Origin: Armigeres subalbatus
Taxonomy: Eukaryota > Arthropoda > Insecta > Diptera > Culicidae
Direction of reading: 5' to 3'
Length of the DNA stretch: 64,000 nucleotides
Assembly (NCBI RefSeq): GCF_024139115.2
Contig: NC_085141.1
Location: 225,901,416-225,965,415, forward strand
Part shown: piece by piece, positions 44,301 to 55,329 of the stretch
How positions within the stretch are numbered: position 1 is the stretch's first letter
Layout: each line of letters begins with the position of its first letter
Translations under genes and position numbers: made by a program
The notes under the pieces: model-generated
Databases searched by the model: none
What the model was told of the DNA's origin: nothing
The model's input: only the letters and a program-made list of their open reading frames with translations

Positions 44301-47300
44301 GGTACGGAATACAGCAACGAAAATAGTGACCAATACGGAAACGAGTGAAAAAACTAAAATGACAGCGCTGCGCGGGTGATTCAAAATGCTCGCGACCGAT
44401 AATGATGCTCTTAGGAACCTTCTTTCCTACACGCAGGAAAAAAGGATTTTCATAAGTTACAACTTATGAATGAGTATTTTTCAGTTTCATTGAAGACTTA
44501 TGCTGTCCATTAAAATAGCTTTTGAATTCCATAACTATCACTTATGATTGGCATTAGGATTGATACTGAGGAAAAATATTTATTTTATCATGCCGGTGAC
44601 GGATAAGTGAATAGCGTTATTTGCTATATAGTTTAAACTTTGGTCGATTAAGACGTTTTGAATGCTTTTTTACTCTTTCTGGTAGTGTTTATTATTGTAC
44701 TAGTCGACCCGGCAGACGTTGTCCTGCGCTCGGTCCTGCGTAGTAGGCGAAAATACCCATGTGAAATTTTCACACGAATCCTAATTTTTGTTTTTCACAA
44801 TTTGCACAACCTAACGCATAATTTTCGCATGAGGAAATACCATATAAACCCGTCGGAAATGCTAACGAACATATCTGCTGAAGAAATGAAGAAAATCCAT
44901 CCAGCCGTTTTCGAGTTATGCGGATACGAACACAGACCATTTCATTTTTATATATAAGAGAAGATTACTCTAAACACATTTCAGAAAATTGATTTAATTT
45001 TCGTTTTTAATGATTTTGATTTCTTTTTTCAGGCTAATGATTCAGGAGTCTGTAAAAAATGCCATTAATTTACTACGATAATATATCTTGAAGATTCCAT
45101 TTTTGATCATACAGACATTTCGAATCCTCTAATTGTTTGAAAAATATGTTTAAAATGGTAATTCTAATAATTTTGTATGACATTTTTTTAAGTTGGCATT
45201 TGAAAAAATATTGAAACACGGTTTTAAAACCGTGTAACATTTTTCCCTAAGACGCTCGCTAATAATTATTAATTAAAATATTGATACTATAACATTTTGC
45301 TACAGTATTTTAAATATCTTCAATATAATATAAAAATAATCATGACATGCATTTTGATAAAAATCATTTTGCGCTTGCTCGTGTTTTATATTGGACGCAG
45401 AACGATAGCCTAACAAATAGTCGGGGTTCAGCCAAACCGAACCAAGCTGCTTTTTGACTGACTTTTAATATTTTGTTCTCATAAGGAAAACGGGAATCAT
45501 TTCATATCAATTCATACGTATATTTGATGTATGATATCCTCAGTTATGGGGTTGGGGGATATTCGATACGATTTGCGTTCAAATAAATCCACTAAACGAA
45601 ATATTGGGCAGGAAAATCCTTTCCATGATTTTTGTGAAAACGTAGAGGAAAACACGGTCTATAAATAACAAAAATCACCTACTAATGTTCCCTTCATTTT
45701 CCTAACTGACTGTACGTACGTGGACGGCGTCGTTATAGATCTTTGTATTTACACTCAACCCTCTTTGCACGGCACTTTTTTATATGTCACTTCGTATTGC
45801 GGTTCTCTTTTTACGATAAGTGACGTAAAACAATTTTTGAGCAGCATTGTCATTCAAAAGTAAGCCTATTAGAAAACACTCTTAGAAACTCAAAGGTCTA
45901 AGTAGCTGTTTTGCATCTCCAACAAATGTTCCATTCCAGATCTTCCAAGAATTCCCTGGAGTCTACACGCGTAACCAAGACCTTAACTGCCGTAATCTGG
46001 AAAAGTGACGTAACAGCCATTTTACAACATGCATGTTTTTCTTTTTTCTGTTAAAGAGCTCGATGAGTAGTACTCGTTAACACCATTTTTGGAAAATGGC
46101 GTATACGTCACTTTTTTCAGATTACGGCAGTTAAGATCTACACACATAACCAAAGGGCTGATATCTCTTTTCAAAACTGTTTCATGTCATTTTTTACCCA
46201 TAAAACCAAATTGGTCATCCAAGAATGCCCTGGAGTATAGGATCTAACGTCTACCCACGGAACCAAAGGGCTGTTATCACAGTTGATTCAAAAGTATAAG
46301 ATTGCTAATGTCGCTTCGTTTTGCGTGACCAACAACTAGTTCGTCGTGACCTAGGAGCCAAAGTACTCGTACCAGTGTCAAACTTACGTAGGTGATAAAA
46401 CAAAACATTCCCTACAACATTACACCTAATAAAAGACCAAGTTTTGCTTATTAATCCTTATTTCAGGAAAATACAATTAATGACTACAGCGCCACTAGCA
46501 TTCTAGAGCTTATGCTTCTACTGTTATCACTTTTAAAACCTGGTGCATGTCTTATTTGATCCATAAAACAAAACTGGATATGTCTTTAATAACTGTTTAG
46601 TTTCAGGTCGTCAAGAATTTTCTGGCGTATAGACTACATGCAAACCCAAATCGTTTTATTTTTTCTTTAATGGAAGATCCATAAAGTACGTAACTTAAAA
46701 ATCCCTCCCCTCCCCACTTCGTCACGGTTTTGGTAACAAACTCTAAAATTTTTATATGGGTCGTTACGTTGCTCTGAGCCCCCCCCCCATAGAGACGTGA
46801 CGTACTTTATGGATGGCTTCTAAATAGTTCATGCCCTATTTGATCAAGGAAACGAAATTGGATTCACCTTCAATAACTGTTCCGTTTCAGGGGTCATCCA
46901 AGAATTCTCTGGAGTATAGGCCTTAAGGTTTACACGCGTCACCAAAGAGCTGTTATCCTTTCTTTTCAATGGTTCATGTCCTATTCGATCTAGGGAGCCA
47001 AATTGGATACGCCTTCAATAGATGTTCCTTTCCAGTTCATTCGAGGAATCCCAGGAGTATAGGCCTTGAAGTCTACCCGCATAACCAAAGGGTTGATATC
47101 TGTTTTTAAATGGTTCATACCTTATTTTATAGAGGAAACCAAATTGGAATTGCCTTCAATGACTGTTCCGTTGCGGGTCATCCAAGAATTCGTTGGAGTA
47201 AATGCGTTAATGTCTACACGCGTAACCAAAGGGCTGTTATCTCTTTTTTCAAATGATTCATGTCCTATTCGATCTAGTGAACCAAAGTGGATACTCTTTC

Positions 47301-50300
47301 AATAGCTGTTCCTTTCTAGTTCATTCAAGAATTCCCTGGAGTATAGGCCTTGAGGTCTACATACGCAACAATAGGGTTGATATATTTTTTTAATGGTTCA
47401 TTCCTCATTTGATCCAGGAAACCAAGTTGGATTCACCTTCAATAACTTATCCGTTTCCGGTCATCCAAAAGTTCCCTGGATATAGGCCTTAAGGTCTACA
47501 CGCGTATTGATATTTTTTAATACAACATAATTACATGGTTTAATGGTTTTCAGAGTATATGCTCTTATGTACACCTAACTACTACCCTAGTAACATTTTG
47601 GTTTTATGATGGTTTTATAACACTCTTGTAGAGTAAATTATGCTCTTCAAGAGCCTAATAAAACTTAAAATGTTACTTGGGTATGCACTACTAAATCAAA
47701 ACACATCCAATTTTTCTCTTAAAGGAAATAAGATCTCGTTCGCTCCTGCAATTTCTGGGTAAATCGTTCCAAAATTTTACAGCACGGTGACGAAAGGATA
47801 CTTTTAGAACATTTGAGTTACATCTCGGAACGATAAGTGCTGATACTCGTGAGGATCGAACATACTCAAATATATTTTTGAGGTATGAAGGAGCGTTATT
47901 TATCATTTTATGGACTTGAATATACATTCTAAGTTTGAGGTGATTTTTGAGATTGCATCCAAGTAATTGATTCCGATAGTTTGATATATGCTCGTATTTT
48001 TTAGGATTGAAAGCATATCTTAATCAACCAAAGGAACCAAAAGTGATCTAGCCAATTGGATCCTAATATATTGAGGAATGCAATGTCTCAGCAAAACTAG
48101 GGAATGCAAAGCATTATAAACTTTGTTGCAGACGGCGTTAACTTGAGTATACCAGTTTTTCATCCCAGGTCACCCAAGAATTTCCTGGAGTATAGGCCTT
48201 GAGGTCAACAGGATCTAACCAAATAGGATACCCCTTCAATAACTGTTCTTTTTAGAGTCATGCAAGAATCCCTTGGGTCATGCAAAAATCCCTACGCGCT
48301 AAGTTCAATGTATGTAACCAAAGGACTGTTATTCATTTTTGAAAATTGCTCATGCTCTAGTTTATCTATGCCCTTTTACCATATAGTGCTTGAATTGTTC
48401 TTTTTCATTTCGTTCTAAAATTCGCTGGAGTTTAGGCCTTGATGCCGTCAAGCGTACCCTGTTGTTGGTTGTTATCTCTTTTGTAAATATGGACTATTAA
48501 TAATCCATAGAACCAAATTGGATAAGCATTAAACAAGAAATCAAATCCTACTAAATTTAAATAAACACTAGAAGCACGTTGAATTTCTTAAAAAGTTATG
48601 CGTATTGACCTTAAGGCCTGTACTCCAATTCTTTGAATTTTTGGATGGCATTGAATGGAACATGCATTCCATTCATATCCTATTTGGTGAAATGATCACT
48701 AAGAGGTTGTTGCATTTTTAAGAGGAGCAAATAGATTTTCCGTTACGCGCATTGACTTTAAGCCATGTACCTTTATTTGTAGCTTCGTTACGCGTTCTGA
48801 CCTTAAGGCCTGAACTCCAATTCTTGAAATTCTTGGATGGCCTTGAATGGAACATGCATTCAAGTCATATCCAATTTGGTTCAAATGATCACTAAGAGCA
48901 TGTTGCTTTTCTGAAAGGAGCAAATAGATCTTTCGTTACGCGTATTGACCTTAAGGCTTGTACTCCACTTCTTGGAATTTACGAAAGGCCTGGAGTGGTA
49001 CATGCATTCAATTCATTTCCAATTTAATTCAAATGATTTCTTAAATGACCTGAAATGGAACGTGCATCCCAGGTGCATTCCATTCATATCCAATTTGGTT
49101 CTAATGATCACTAAGAGTATGTTGCTTTTCTGAAAGGACCAGACAGATCTTTCGTTGCGCGTATTGACCTTCAGGCTTGTATTCCAGTTCTTCGAATTCT
49201 TGATTGGCTTGAAATGGACCAAATTTGGAAGGCATGTCCAATTTGATTAAAGAATCACATGGAATATTGATGTTTGGACCGCTGGAAGCATGCTCCATAT
49301 CAAAAATACCTTACCCATAGATGTTACTTTATGCGTGGAGGCCCGAAAGCCTAAACTCCAGGGAGTTCTTGGAAGCCTTAGAGCAGGAGATAATAACATA
49401 TCCTATTTGGGTCTATGGATTGCTATGATTAGGAAGGTGGCGAGACTTGATCCCCGGGAGACTTGATCACCCCCTGTTTTATCGAGAACTAAAGTAGTTT
49501 TGTTCTAGCGTATTTTTATAGAGGATAGTTCCTCTAGAAAAAAGACCATTATGTGGTGAGTTATTTTTTGGATTGGCAACCTTATTTATTCTGCAGGGCG
49601 GTTTGTATGTTTTGACCTTCCTAAAGATTTTTTTTATTTGCCACCCAAAAATTGAACAACTTTTCATAACAATGACCAAATTCTTTCGTTTTTTCACGGC
49701 ACAAAGCCATAAATATGCTTAATGATCTGTACTGATGAAAATGTCAACATTCCATCAAAGTTTTAGGATATTTGGATTTGAACTTATTGCCTCAATATGG
49801 GGACACTTGATCCCCCATTAGTCACCCATACAAAAATTTGGCGAAAAAATTCAAAAAAATATAAATCAGTTCTCAGGCTTCTATTTTTTTGTAGATTTGA
49901 CAGATTTGATAAAGTGTTGGCAGGAAAAATTATGTATTGCGTAGATATAATAGAAAGGGGATCAAGTCTCCCCAAATTTAAAAAAAATGCATGTGCAGTC
50001 GAATTCAATAACAAAAATCGTTCATGTTTACGCACAGCAATTCAAAAATTCCGCGTATTTTGAAGGATTTTTTTTTTAAAATATGAGGGCACCAGATCAA
50101 TTTCCCTCGAATATTTTAAAAGTCGATATTTGGCAGCACGATATTTGACAGCGAAAATCAGAAAAGGGGATCAAGTCTCCCCAGTCTCCCCTATCTATCG
50201 TATTTAAAACTCCCCAGTCTCCCCTATCTATCGTATTTGAAATTGTCCAAAGACTAACGAACTAAGTGAAAAACTAGTAATTTAAGCAAAAAATCATATT

Positions 50301-52790
50301 CTTATTATTTATTTATTCTTTATATACTTTTTACGTCCCCCTAATAAGTGCCATAAAAAGATGGTTGAGTGTATTGAGTTATTTAAACTTGCACAGTGAG
50401 AATGTCTGAATAATCCCAACCAGCCGTTCAGTTGATTCATTGTGCAATTTCACTGATTCTGGTCAATCACGGGGTAGCAACCATTGATACATATGTACAG
50501 TCAGTCAGAGCTAACGCTAAGCTACGATTGATTTGTGCTATTATATTTATTGCAGCCAATGCGAATTAAACACAATGCACTCCACAATTTCAGCAATAAT
50601 ATGAACAGAAACGATGAAACCAAATCGGTATCGTTTGAAACGTGATGAACTTAAGATTTTTATTAAAAAATCCTGTTGAAAAGCCTTAAAAAATACAAAA
50701 AAGGCGTCGTATGGAAAACGTCAAAGACGAAACACAGAATAAACTGTCAAAAACGCATAATTCAAATCCATAAGATAATATTCACCAACAAAATAATAAT
50801 AAAACTGTAACTAGATTAGTTTGAGCCGTTAGTTTTTGCGTTAGAGTGTAACTGAAATTTGTAGATGGAGAGAGAAATTTGAAAACCGAACGCAACCAAA
50901 AATGGATTCTGGTATTTCGTTCAAAATCTAATCATGTTGGTTTCCTGAGAGTTTGAAATACATATCTCTAGGTTACTGTGAACATGTTATATTTGATAAG
51001 CACGCACATTTACGCTATTGGATTACAGAAATATGAACTGAATAAATAAATAAATACATAATTTTTAAATATACAGCATTGCTCTCTGCTCCTTTTCTTA
51101 CCTTCACGCTGATGGTGATGAACCGCTTCACCGGTAGCTTCAAGTTCATAACCTCAGCGTAGCGTGACTCCGTTCGCCACGGTATGTGTATTTTGATGAA
51201 ATACGTTTTTTCGTCGAACGATTGCGATTTGTGTTCGATTTCGATCTCCAGGCCTTCCTTCACCAAGCTTTCCTGGAAAACTTTGCGCTGGTGCCGTTTC
51301 AAAGCTTCCATCTCTGTCATCACGCCTTCGTCTTCTTCCTCGTAGCACAGAATCATATCGATTTTCCGGCGCCCATCGCGGAACATTAGCGACTCGGGAT
51401 CAAGACCCTATATGGAACGGAAAGAAGTCAATAGCTACTGTTGGTTGAGACTTTGGGCACCTACCTCCTTATCCTGTTTACTGGACCTCCGCGTGTCGTT
51501 TGACTGCTGAGATGGTCGGTGTCTATTACTACGGAAACTCGTTCCGTCAAAACTACTTCGGTGTAGCGAATCTTTTTCATCTCTGCTAACCGTTCGCATG
51601 GGGGAGTTTCCAGCCAGAAGCTTGGTAGACGATCTTCTTCTCTCGTTTGCAATGTTCATCGTGTTGGAGGTGAAGTTTTGGTTGTTAAAACTTGATACTA
51701 TCTCGGACGGTTCCATGGGTGTTCCCGGGATATTTTCGTTTGTTATTTTGGGACCAAATATTTTGCTGTAGGGATCGGGACTAAGGTTGATTATTGTGTT
51801 ATTTTGAGTTGCATTGAGGAAGCCAATTAAAGATGAACAATAATTTAGACATGAAACAATTATTTCAAGTATGTAGGAATCGTAGGGCGACTCTAGACTC
51901 TAGAAGCCAGGAAATGTGGTAGAAATAAGCCTCAATATAATAATAAGGAATGGCTAAAACTATTCAATACAAATTGAACTGGGCCGTCCTGTAGTTTATA
52001 TACTGTAAGTCTGATTATGATCTGGTCGAGAAAAATCTTTAAGAACAATCAGCTTCGAGGCAGCAACCCACTTGCGGAATGCTACGATAATAAGTGAAAT
52101 GCAATTAGATTAAATTAATTTTAACGATCAAGTATTTTTAGATCTTAAGCGTACGCAACAATATATGTTATGATAACCTCATATTAGCATATCTAAACTG
52201 CTAGCTACCTCATTTTTACACTTTTCCTACATACTTGCTAACAAATTAAACAAAATTCGAACATGCACAAATTACCTCCGACTGCGTTCGTCGTTTTCGT
52301 TCATAAATTTCAATGCGTTATCCTGCGCTTCGAGCCATTTTTCTACTGGGCTTTTCAGGAGAGGACTTTCCATAATATCATCCAGTGTCGACAGTGACTT
52401 TCCGATCGTCCCATCTAACTTGCCGGTGTCTAACTCGTCCATTGAATCCTGCGAGCCGCCATGGTAGCCAGAAGTTGTGCCATCGGCGGCCACGTGGTGA
52501 TTGCTATCGCTTGATTGATGGACCGACGCCGTGGAAACCGTTCCATGTGTGTCCGGCTCGCCCGTAGTATTGGTGCTGTTCGTCCTGGTGACGGTGAATT
52601 TGTTGGAAACACTGTTGCCATTGGTGCCCTTACTGTTGTCATTGTTGCTGAAGTTGTGATTCATATACGGGCCCATCCCTCCATTTACGCCGAATGTAGG
52701 TCTAGTGCAGCATGGATAGTTATTAATAGCTTGAATGTTGTCAGTACTGTGCCGCATGAATAGTTGATTCTGATCGCTTTGCTGGTTTAT
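35355..52790 (-). CDS. anoctamin (TMEM16 family), 12 exons, 5' end open
   Basis: Exons, 5' to 3': 52276-52790, 51465-51780, 51102-51407, 37747-38315, 37303-37687, 37082-37246, 36705-37018, 36470-36609, 36204-36409, 36035-36140, 35608-35976, 35355-35473. All borders are GT-AG and phases agree throughout (1169 codons from 52790). The first two exons encode a polar Ser/Asn/Thr-rich tail. Exon 3 begins the anoctamin dimerisation domain ([20 protein letters not shown]). Exon 4 onward gives the ten-helix membrane domain ([30 protein letters not shown]). Helix motifs [17 protein letters not shown] and [12 protein letters not shown] carry acidic residues of the conserved Ca2+ site. It probably acts as a Ca2+-activated channel or scramblase in a membrane; it looks closer to ANO1-7 than to ANO8/10. 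The start codon may be at 52755-52757 or further upstream. Confidence 0.9.
38880..39576. repeat. degenerate tandem segments (GTCAATAGCGGT family)
   Basis: Segments with CACTCTAACACTCCACT, GAGG(A/T)GTCAATAGCGGT and TACGACACTCCT recur at about 39030, 39160, 39390 and 39480, alternating every roughly 90-110 bp with strong divergence. No coding frame is plausible. Confidence 0.55.
39590..39873 (-). mobile_element. Feilai SINE, full-length
   Basis: A complete reverse copy with TTCTTCTTATTCTTCTTA tail, body, B box (GGAATCGAACCC on +) and tRNA-like head. The 13-bp target duplication AAGTAGGGACACT lies at 39577-39589 and 39874-39886. Confidence 0.95.
39985..40045 (+). mobile_element. Feilai SINE 3'-tail fragment
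   Basis: TATCCCAGTGTGGGGATGTA followed by ATGCCAATAATAATAAAAAAG and GAAGAAGAAG is the SINE 3' end only, without the tRNA-like head. Confidence 0.8.
40050..40250 (+). pseudogene. LINE RT fragment
   Basis: Degenerate match to the RT linker/motif region of the 23542 LINE: a GAGGTTCTGCCGCAGGAG word, a GGATGGAAGGTGTTGTATG word and a GCAACTACCGCGTAATCAC word (Y-R-x-I-T-L-L core). It has several stops and ends abruptly near 40235. Confidence 0.7.
40600..41004 (+). pseudogene. LINE RT fragment, same family as 23542
   Basis: From CTGCCGCATGAGTGGATGGA to GTGATGTGCGTAGTTCGAG, this matches the RT finger and palm region, including [19 protein letters not shown] and [18 protein letters not shown] stop at 40707 and frame shifts near 40710 and 40860 inactivate it. 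It breaks at about 41004; the same family resumes at 41690. Confidence 0.85.
41005..41689. repeat. dispersed repeat interrupting the LINE; second copy at 61090-61350
   Basis: The words CTGTGTAAAACAAGTTGAAA, TGCATCATCAGA, and GAGAGACTTGTTCTTTCTCT recur in the same order at 61150-61345 with about 80 percent similarity by eye. The unit separates two LINE fragments that are otherwise colinear, with a deletion of the RT middle. No coding capacity or clear terminal repeats were found. Confidence 0.6.
41690..42254 (+). pseudogene. LINE ORF2 C-terminal fragment
   Basis: The frame encodes [14 protein letters not shown], then [84 protein letters not shown], then a stop at 42114. It is closely related to the LINE at 9095/23542, and the uninterrupted [14 protein letters not shown] confirms the gypsy insertion point there. 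Only the RT C-terminus is present. Confidence 0.9.
42255..42699. other. intron sequence, no feature recognised
   Basis: AT-rich with no frame above 110 codons on either strand resembling a protein and no repeat boundary identified. Confidence 0.35.
42700..42859. mobile_element. 160-bp foldback MITE
   Basis: The arms AATTCTCGCTTAACTTTTCA and AAAGGACCTAAGTAA are mirrored by TTACTTAGGTCATTTTGAAA and AGTCAAGCGAGAATT. Inner arms pair through AATTAATTTGA...TCAAATTAAT, so about 70 bp on each side fold. Confidence 0.88.
43320..43528 (-). mobile_element. tRNA-derived SINE-like segment
   Basis: On the minus strand, GCTCGGTGATCTAGTGGCTA (A-box-like) is followed 35 bp later by GTGAGTTCGATCG (B-box-like), at 43462-43528. 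The upstream part has repeated TGGACCA(T/C) words (43338-43430). The acceptor and T stems do not close, so it is not a functional tRNA. Confidence 0.5.
43796..43960 (+). mobile_element. 165-bp MITE, identical to the copy in the satellite
   Basis: Ends GGTAGCCTCACACCTCGGG / CCCGAGGTGTGAGGCAGCC. Flanks TAAA and TTAAA suggest a TTAA-like target. By eye it equals 27522-27686 base for base. Confidence 0.9.
43961..44699. other. intron sequence with a GC-richer patch
   Basis: No gene is seen. 44140-44390 is rich in GCGCTGCTA/TAGCAGCGC and ACCGGT words on both strands, suggesting a decayed palindromic element without definable ends. Confidence 0.35.
44700..44957 (-). mobile_element. Helitron-like 3' end (CTAG|T) on the minus strand
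   Basis: On the minus strand the unit ends GACAACGTCTGCCGGGTCG then ACTAGT, with a GCAGGACAACGTCTGC hairpin upstream, the same architecture as 2061-2085. The body holds GAAAATCCATCCAGCCGTTTT and a TATATA end, typical of a widespread insect repeat. An alternative is a non-LTR tail. Confidence 0.4.
44958..45879. other. AT-rich intron sequence
   Basis: No coding frame, RNA gene or repeat boundary was recognised. Confidence 0.35.
45987..46130. mobile_element. 144-bp MITE at TTAA in the satellite unit
   Basis: Inverted ends CTGCCGTAATCTGGAAAAGTG and CACTTTTTTCAGATTACGGCAG, flanked by TTAA (45983-45986, 46131-46134). The target is the CCTTAAGATCTAC of the tandem unit, so the insertion post-dates the array. 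Confidence 0.92.
46673..46820. mobile_element. 148-bp MITE (ATCCATAAAGTACGT ends)
   Basis: GAAGATCCATAAAGTACGTAA at the left and ACGTACTTTATGGATGGCTTC at the right are inverted. The centre has C-tracts (CCCTCCCCTCCCC and AGCCCCCCCCC). Confidence 0.85.
47585..47681. mobile_element. ~97-bp MITE
   Basis: CCCTAGTAACATTTTGGTTTT at the left pairs with AAACTTAAAATGTTACTTGGG at the right, with TA on both sides. The interior GCTCTTCAAGAGC is itself a small palindrome. Confidence 0.7.
47691..48005 (-). pseudogene. CR1/L2-type LINE, extreme C-terminus
   Basis: The frame encodes [40 protein letters not shown] and [18 protein letters not shown], then [12 protein letters not shown] and a stop. The WNxLP...SFKRKL signature is the usual end of CR1/L2-like ORF2. 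No RT motif remains. Confidence 0.7.
49430..50235. mobile_element. ~0.8-kb TIR element (ACTTGATCCCC ends)
   Basis: GGCGAGACTTGATCCCCGGG at the left is mirrored by GGGGATCAAGTCTCCCC at the right (50162-50182). A further internal copy occurs at 49957 and an inverted one at 49801. The last 30 bp (TCCCCAGTCTCCCCTATC) are tandemly doubled. No coding capacity was found. Confidence 0.6.
50236..51101. other. AT-rich intron sequence next to the dimerisation exon
   Basis: No repeat or exon is recognised. Confidence 0.35.
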
Positions 52791-53879
52791 CTATGGAGAA
52801 AACGAGGGGGGCATGAGGAAAAGCAGAAACTTATTATACGATGCGGCCTGTGGCTTAGCACATGATATATACAGTGATTAGTTGAATCAATATTTGAAAT
52901 TAATGACTATAATAAGACAAGTATCATTGTTCTTTTCCCATGAATGCCTTTAGATTTAGCTTTGTTCTTACTGTTCTATGTTCACTTATTAATACTAATG
53001 ACCACCAAAAACGTTACATATCTCTGATTTTCTCGTACTCAAGTGTACGTAGAGGTACATGCGGCGGAGTCAAACTGGGGCACGATTTGGCACGTGTCTC
53101 ACTAATTTGAATGTTTCCTCTGAAATTTAGGGGGAAAATTTAACAGAACCACACTAAACACGATTTTTTTATTAGAGACCCGGAGATCAGAAGTGTCATA
53201 TGTGCCAATGCGCTAAATGAAGAATGAATTCTGTCATCAAAAGAAAAAGTAGAATCATGAAAAAAAATTCACAGCGAGGTATGGAATGCAGCTTTCAAAA
53301 TAATTTTCAAAATTTCAAAATAAAATTTATTTATAAATAATTTATAGCATGAGGTTAGAACTTTTAATATCTACATTATACATATATTAATTTGATTGTT
53401 AATGACAATGAAGTTTTTTCTTGAAATGATTCCGGAGATGGTACTACTTTTAATCTTAATTGAATTTCTAATCCTTTCCTAATAAATCATTTTCAAAAAA
53501 ATCTCTGGTTGTAATTTTTAAAATTATTTTCAATTCCATTGGCTATACCTTGCCGTGTTAAATTTCAGTGATTCTACTTTTCCTCTGATGACAGCGTTCA
53601 TCCACTTCTCCTCGCGTATTGATACAGCTCGACAAACTGAGGTGACGTCGGCATATGCGTATTCATTAGACCTCTTCATGTTTGCACAGCGAACCAATGA
53701 CCATATGCCAATATTCATTAGTCTAAGTTTAAAGACTTGTATATCATATATCAGCTTGAACTGTACTTCTTTGTATTTTTTATCCCGAGCCATTCTTTTC
53801 ATTACAATTTTTTAGTTGCCACCCGTTAAATAAATGCATGAAAACTAATTTTATTGTTGCTAGGAACGAGAATTTATTT
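52791..53879. other. probable anoctamin upstream intron, AT-rich
   Basis: The acceptor TTCTCCATAG precedes the exon at 52790. No further exon was identified upstream: a 90-codon minus-strand frame at 53530-53802 lacks splice borders consistent with the phase and has no family resemblance. The 5' end of the gene may lie beyond the window. Confidence 0.4.
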
Positions 53880-54240
53880 GTATTTATTGAAAGACGGGTC
53901 TTTACTGTTTGCGAGTTTAGAACGAAGTGGACGATCGTTTATTTCTCTTCCACCTCGAGAACAAAAGATGTAACGGATTTCGATGGTTTGACATTTGTAT
54001 CAAAGTGTTTTAAACCTAAAGGTATATACATTTTCATACAATAGTGGTGTGGGTGACACAACAGCTGTCCCCTCTTTGAATTAATACATAAGTATTCGAG
54101 TAGATAAATCAGAACTTGATATTTTCAAGCATAACAAAATTTACAAAATTCATTTCATTTGAACAATTCATTTTCTACCACCCGTACCGACTCCCAGCCA
54201 CACGTTTTGCCTCGGCTGCGGAGTTTGCCCCTTGTAGCAC

Positions 54241-55325
54241 CTAAGCTGATTTCGATGGGCCATGGTGAGAGCGCTTCCAATTGCTATCTGAATTCCATTC
54301 ATCATCATCGCTGTCATCGTCAGCTCCCTGAATCGTCGACATTCTGCCCATTAAGGTGCTCAGGTCTTTCTCTGCGCTCGTACCAGGTTTCGCAACATCC
54401 ACGAACTTTACCGCATCCCTTTTCATATTCTTTAGTTTGAAACATTTCCGTTTTATGTGTCCTTTGACCCCACAAAAGTCGCATGTCATTTTAGAATAGT
54501 CTGTTCTACGTCTGTCATTGTTGAATCTAACTGTCTTTTGTGTATGATTGTTGTAATCTTGAGTACGTCTCTTGTTATTGTATGATTGCGTGTCTCGATT
54601 GTTTTGTCTGTAGGGCTGGAAACCTAATCTTTCTCTAATGGGTCTCCGAACTTGATTCGGTCGCTCCGGTGTTCCCATTTGGCTATCCGTTGCTGTGTTA
54701 TATACTTGAAGCAATTGATTAATCCTCGAACCCTGAGGAAATCCCGTATTGATTGTCTTTGCATTGTCTTTGGCAACATTCCAGGTAGTAATAAATTTGT
54801 CCATGGATTCAAGAGACAAGTTTTCCTCATTTTAAAGTTTTTGTTTTAATGCCTCATCCCTCAGCCCGTGCAAAATCCTGTCTTGAATTGCAATATCTTT
54901 AAACCCGCCAAAACCGCAGAATTCCGCTTGGAGTTTGACTGCCAAGACGAAATCCTCGGCTGACTCATCTGGTTGTTGGACACGATGGCTAAACCGGAAT
55001 CGCTAAACCAAATCAGGTTCAGTTTTGTCAAACCTTTGTTTCAACTTGTTAACAATCTCAGTGTAACTAGCTGTCGCTAATGTTCCTTGTTGAAACACTA
55101 GTTTCAATTGGGAATAGACATAAGGTCCACACAAATTCATAAAATGCGCCTTTTTTGAACTTCTGACAATTCATTTGCCTCAAAAGAATACTGCAGATGG
55201 TCAACCCAGTCTGAAAAGGAAGTTCCCTTGCGGTATGGCTCAATACTTGAAGCCATGCCACCTGGGATCTGATTTCCAAGCATGTTCAATTCCTTACAAA
55301 AGAAATAAAAGGAACAAAGGAACAA
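54241..55325 (-). pseudogene. Gag with CCHC knuckle, frameshifted
   Basis: The N-terminal part around 55290-55130 reads IPGGMASSIEPYRKGTSFSD then WVDHLQYSFEANELSE. Shifted frames cover the capsid-like middle (FRFSHRVQQPDESAEDFV, LHGLRDEALKQ). The C-terminal frame 54819-54241 holds CDFCGVKGHIKRKC and an acidic Asp/Ser tail (GADDDSDDDEWN). Shifts near 55150, 55005 and 54835 disable it. The knuckle and capsid motifs fit arthropod gypsy Gags. Confidence 0.8.
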
Positions 55326-55329
55326 AAAT

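Larger units (their letters stand above)
45880..49400. repeat. diverged ~140-bp tandem family (CTACACGCGTAACCAAAGG)
   Basis: Units contain TTCCAGTTCATTCAAGAATT, CCCTGGAGTATAGGCCTTAA, GGTCTACACGCGTAACCAAA and GGGCTGTTATCTCTTTT. They are repeated about every 130-170 bp in + orientation to about 48480, then inverted (CGTATTGACCTTAAGGC, TGTACTCCAATTCTT) from about 48600 to 49300. Two TIR mini-elements and a LINE fragment interrupt the array. It is related to the array at 63360-64000. Confidence 0.75.
38316..51101 (-). other. 12.8-kb anoctamin intron filled with repeats
   Basis: The donor AAG|GTAAGA lies at 51102/51101 and the acceptor CTTTTCCAG at 38316 before GAGGAAGAATC. Flanking exons join in phase 0 (ITISVK to EEESTL). 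All other introns of the gene seen here are 56-495 bp. Its content is listed separately. 38316-38880 has no recognised feature beyond short GGCCGAA words near 38720. Confidence 0.85.

Noticed and set aside
53530..53802. Extra 5' anoctamin exon
   Set aside because: No splice borders in the required phase and no similarity to anoctamin N-termini.
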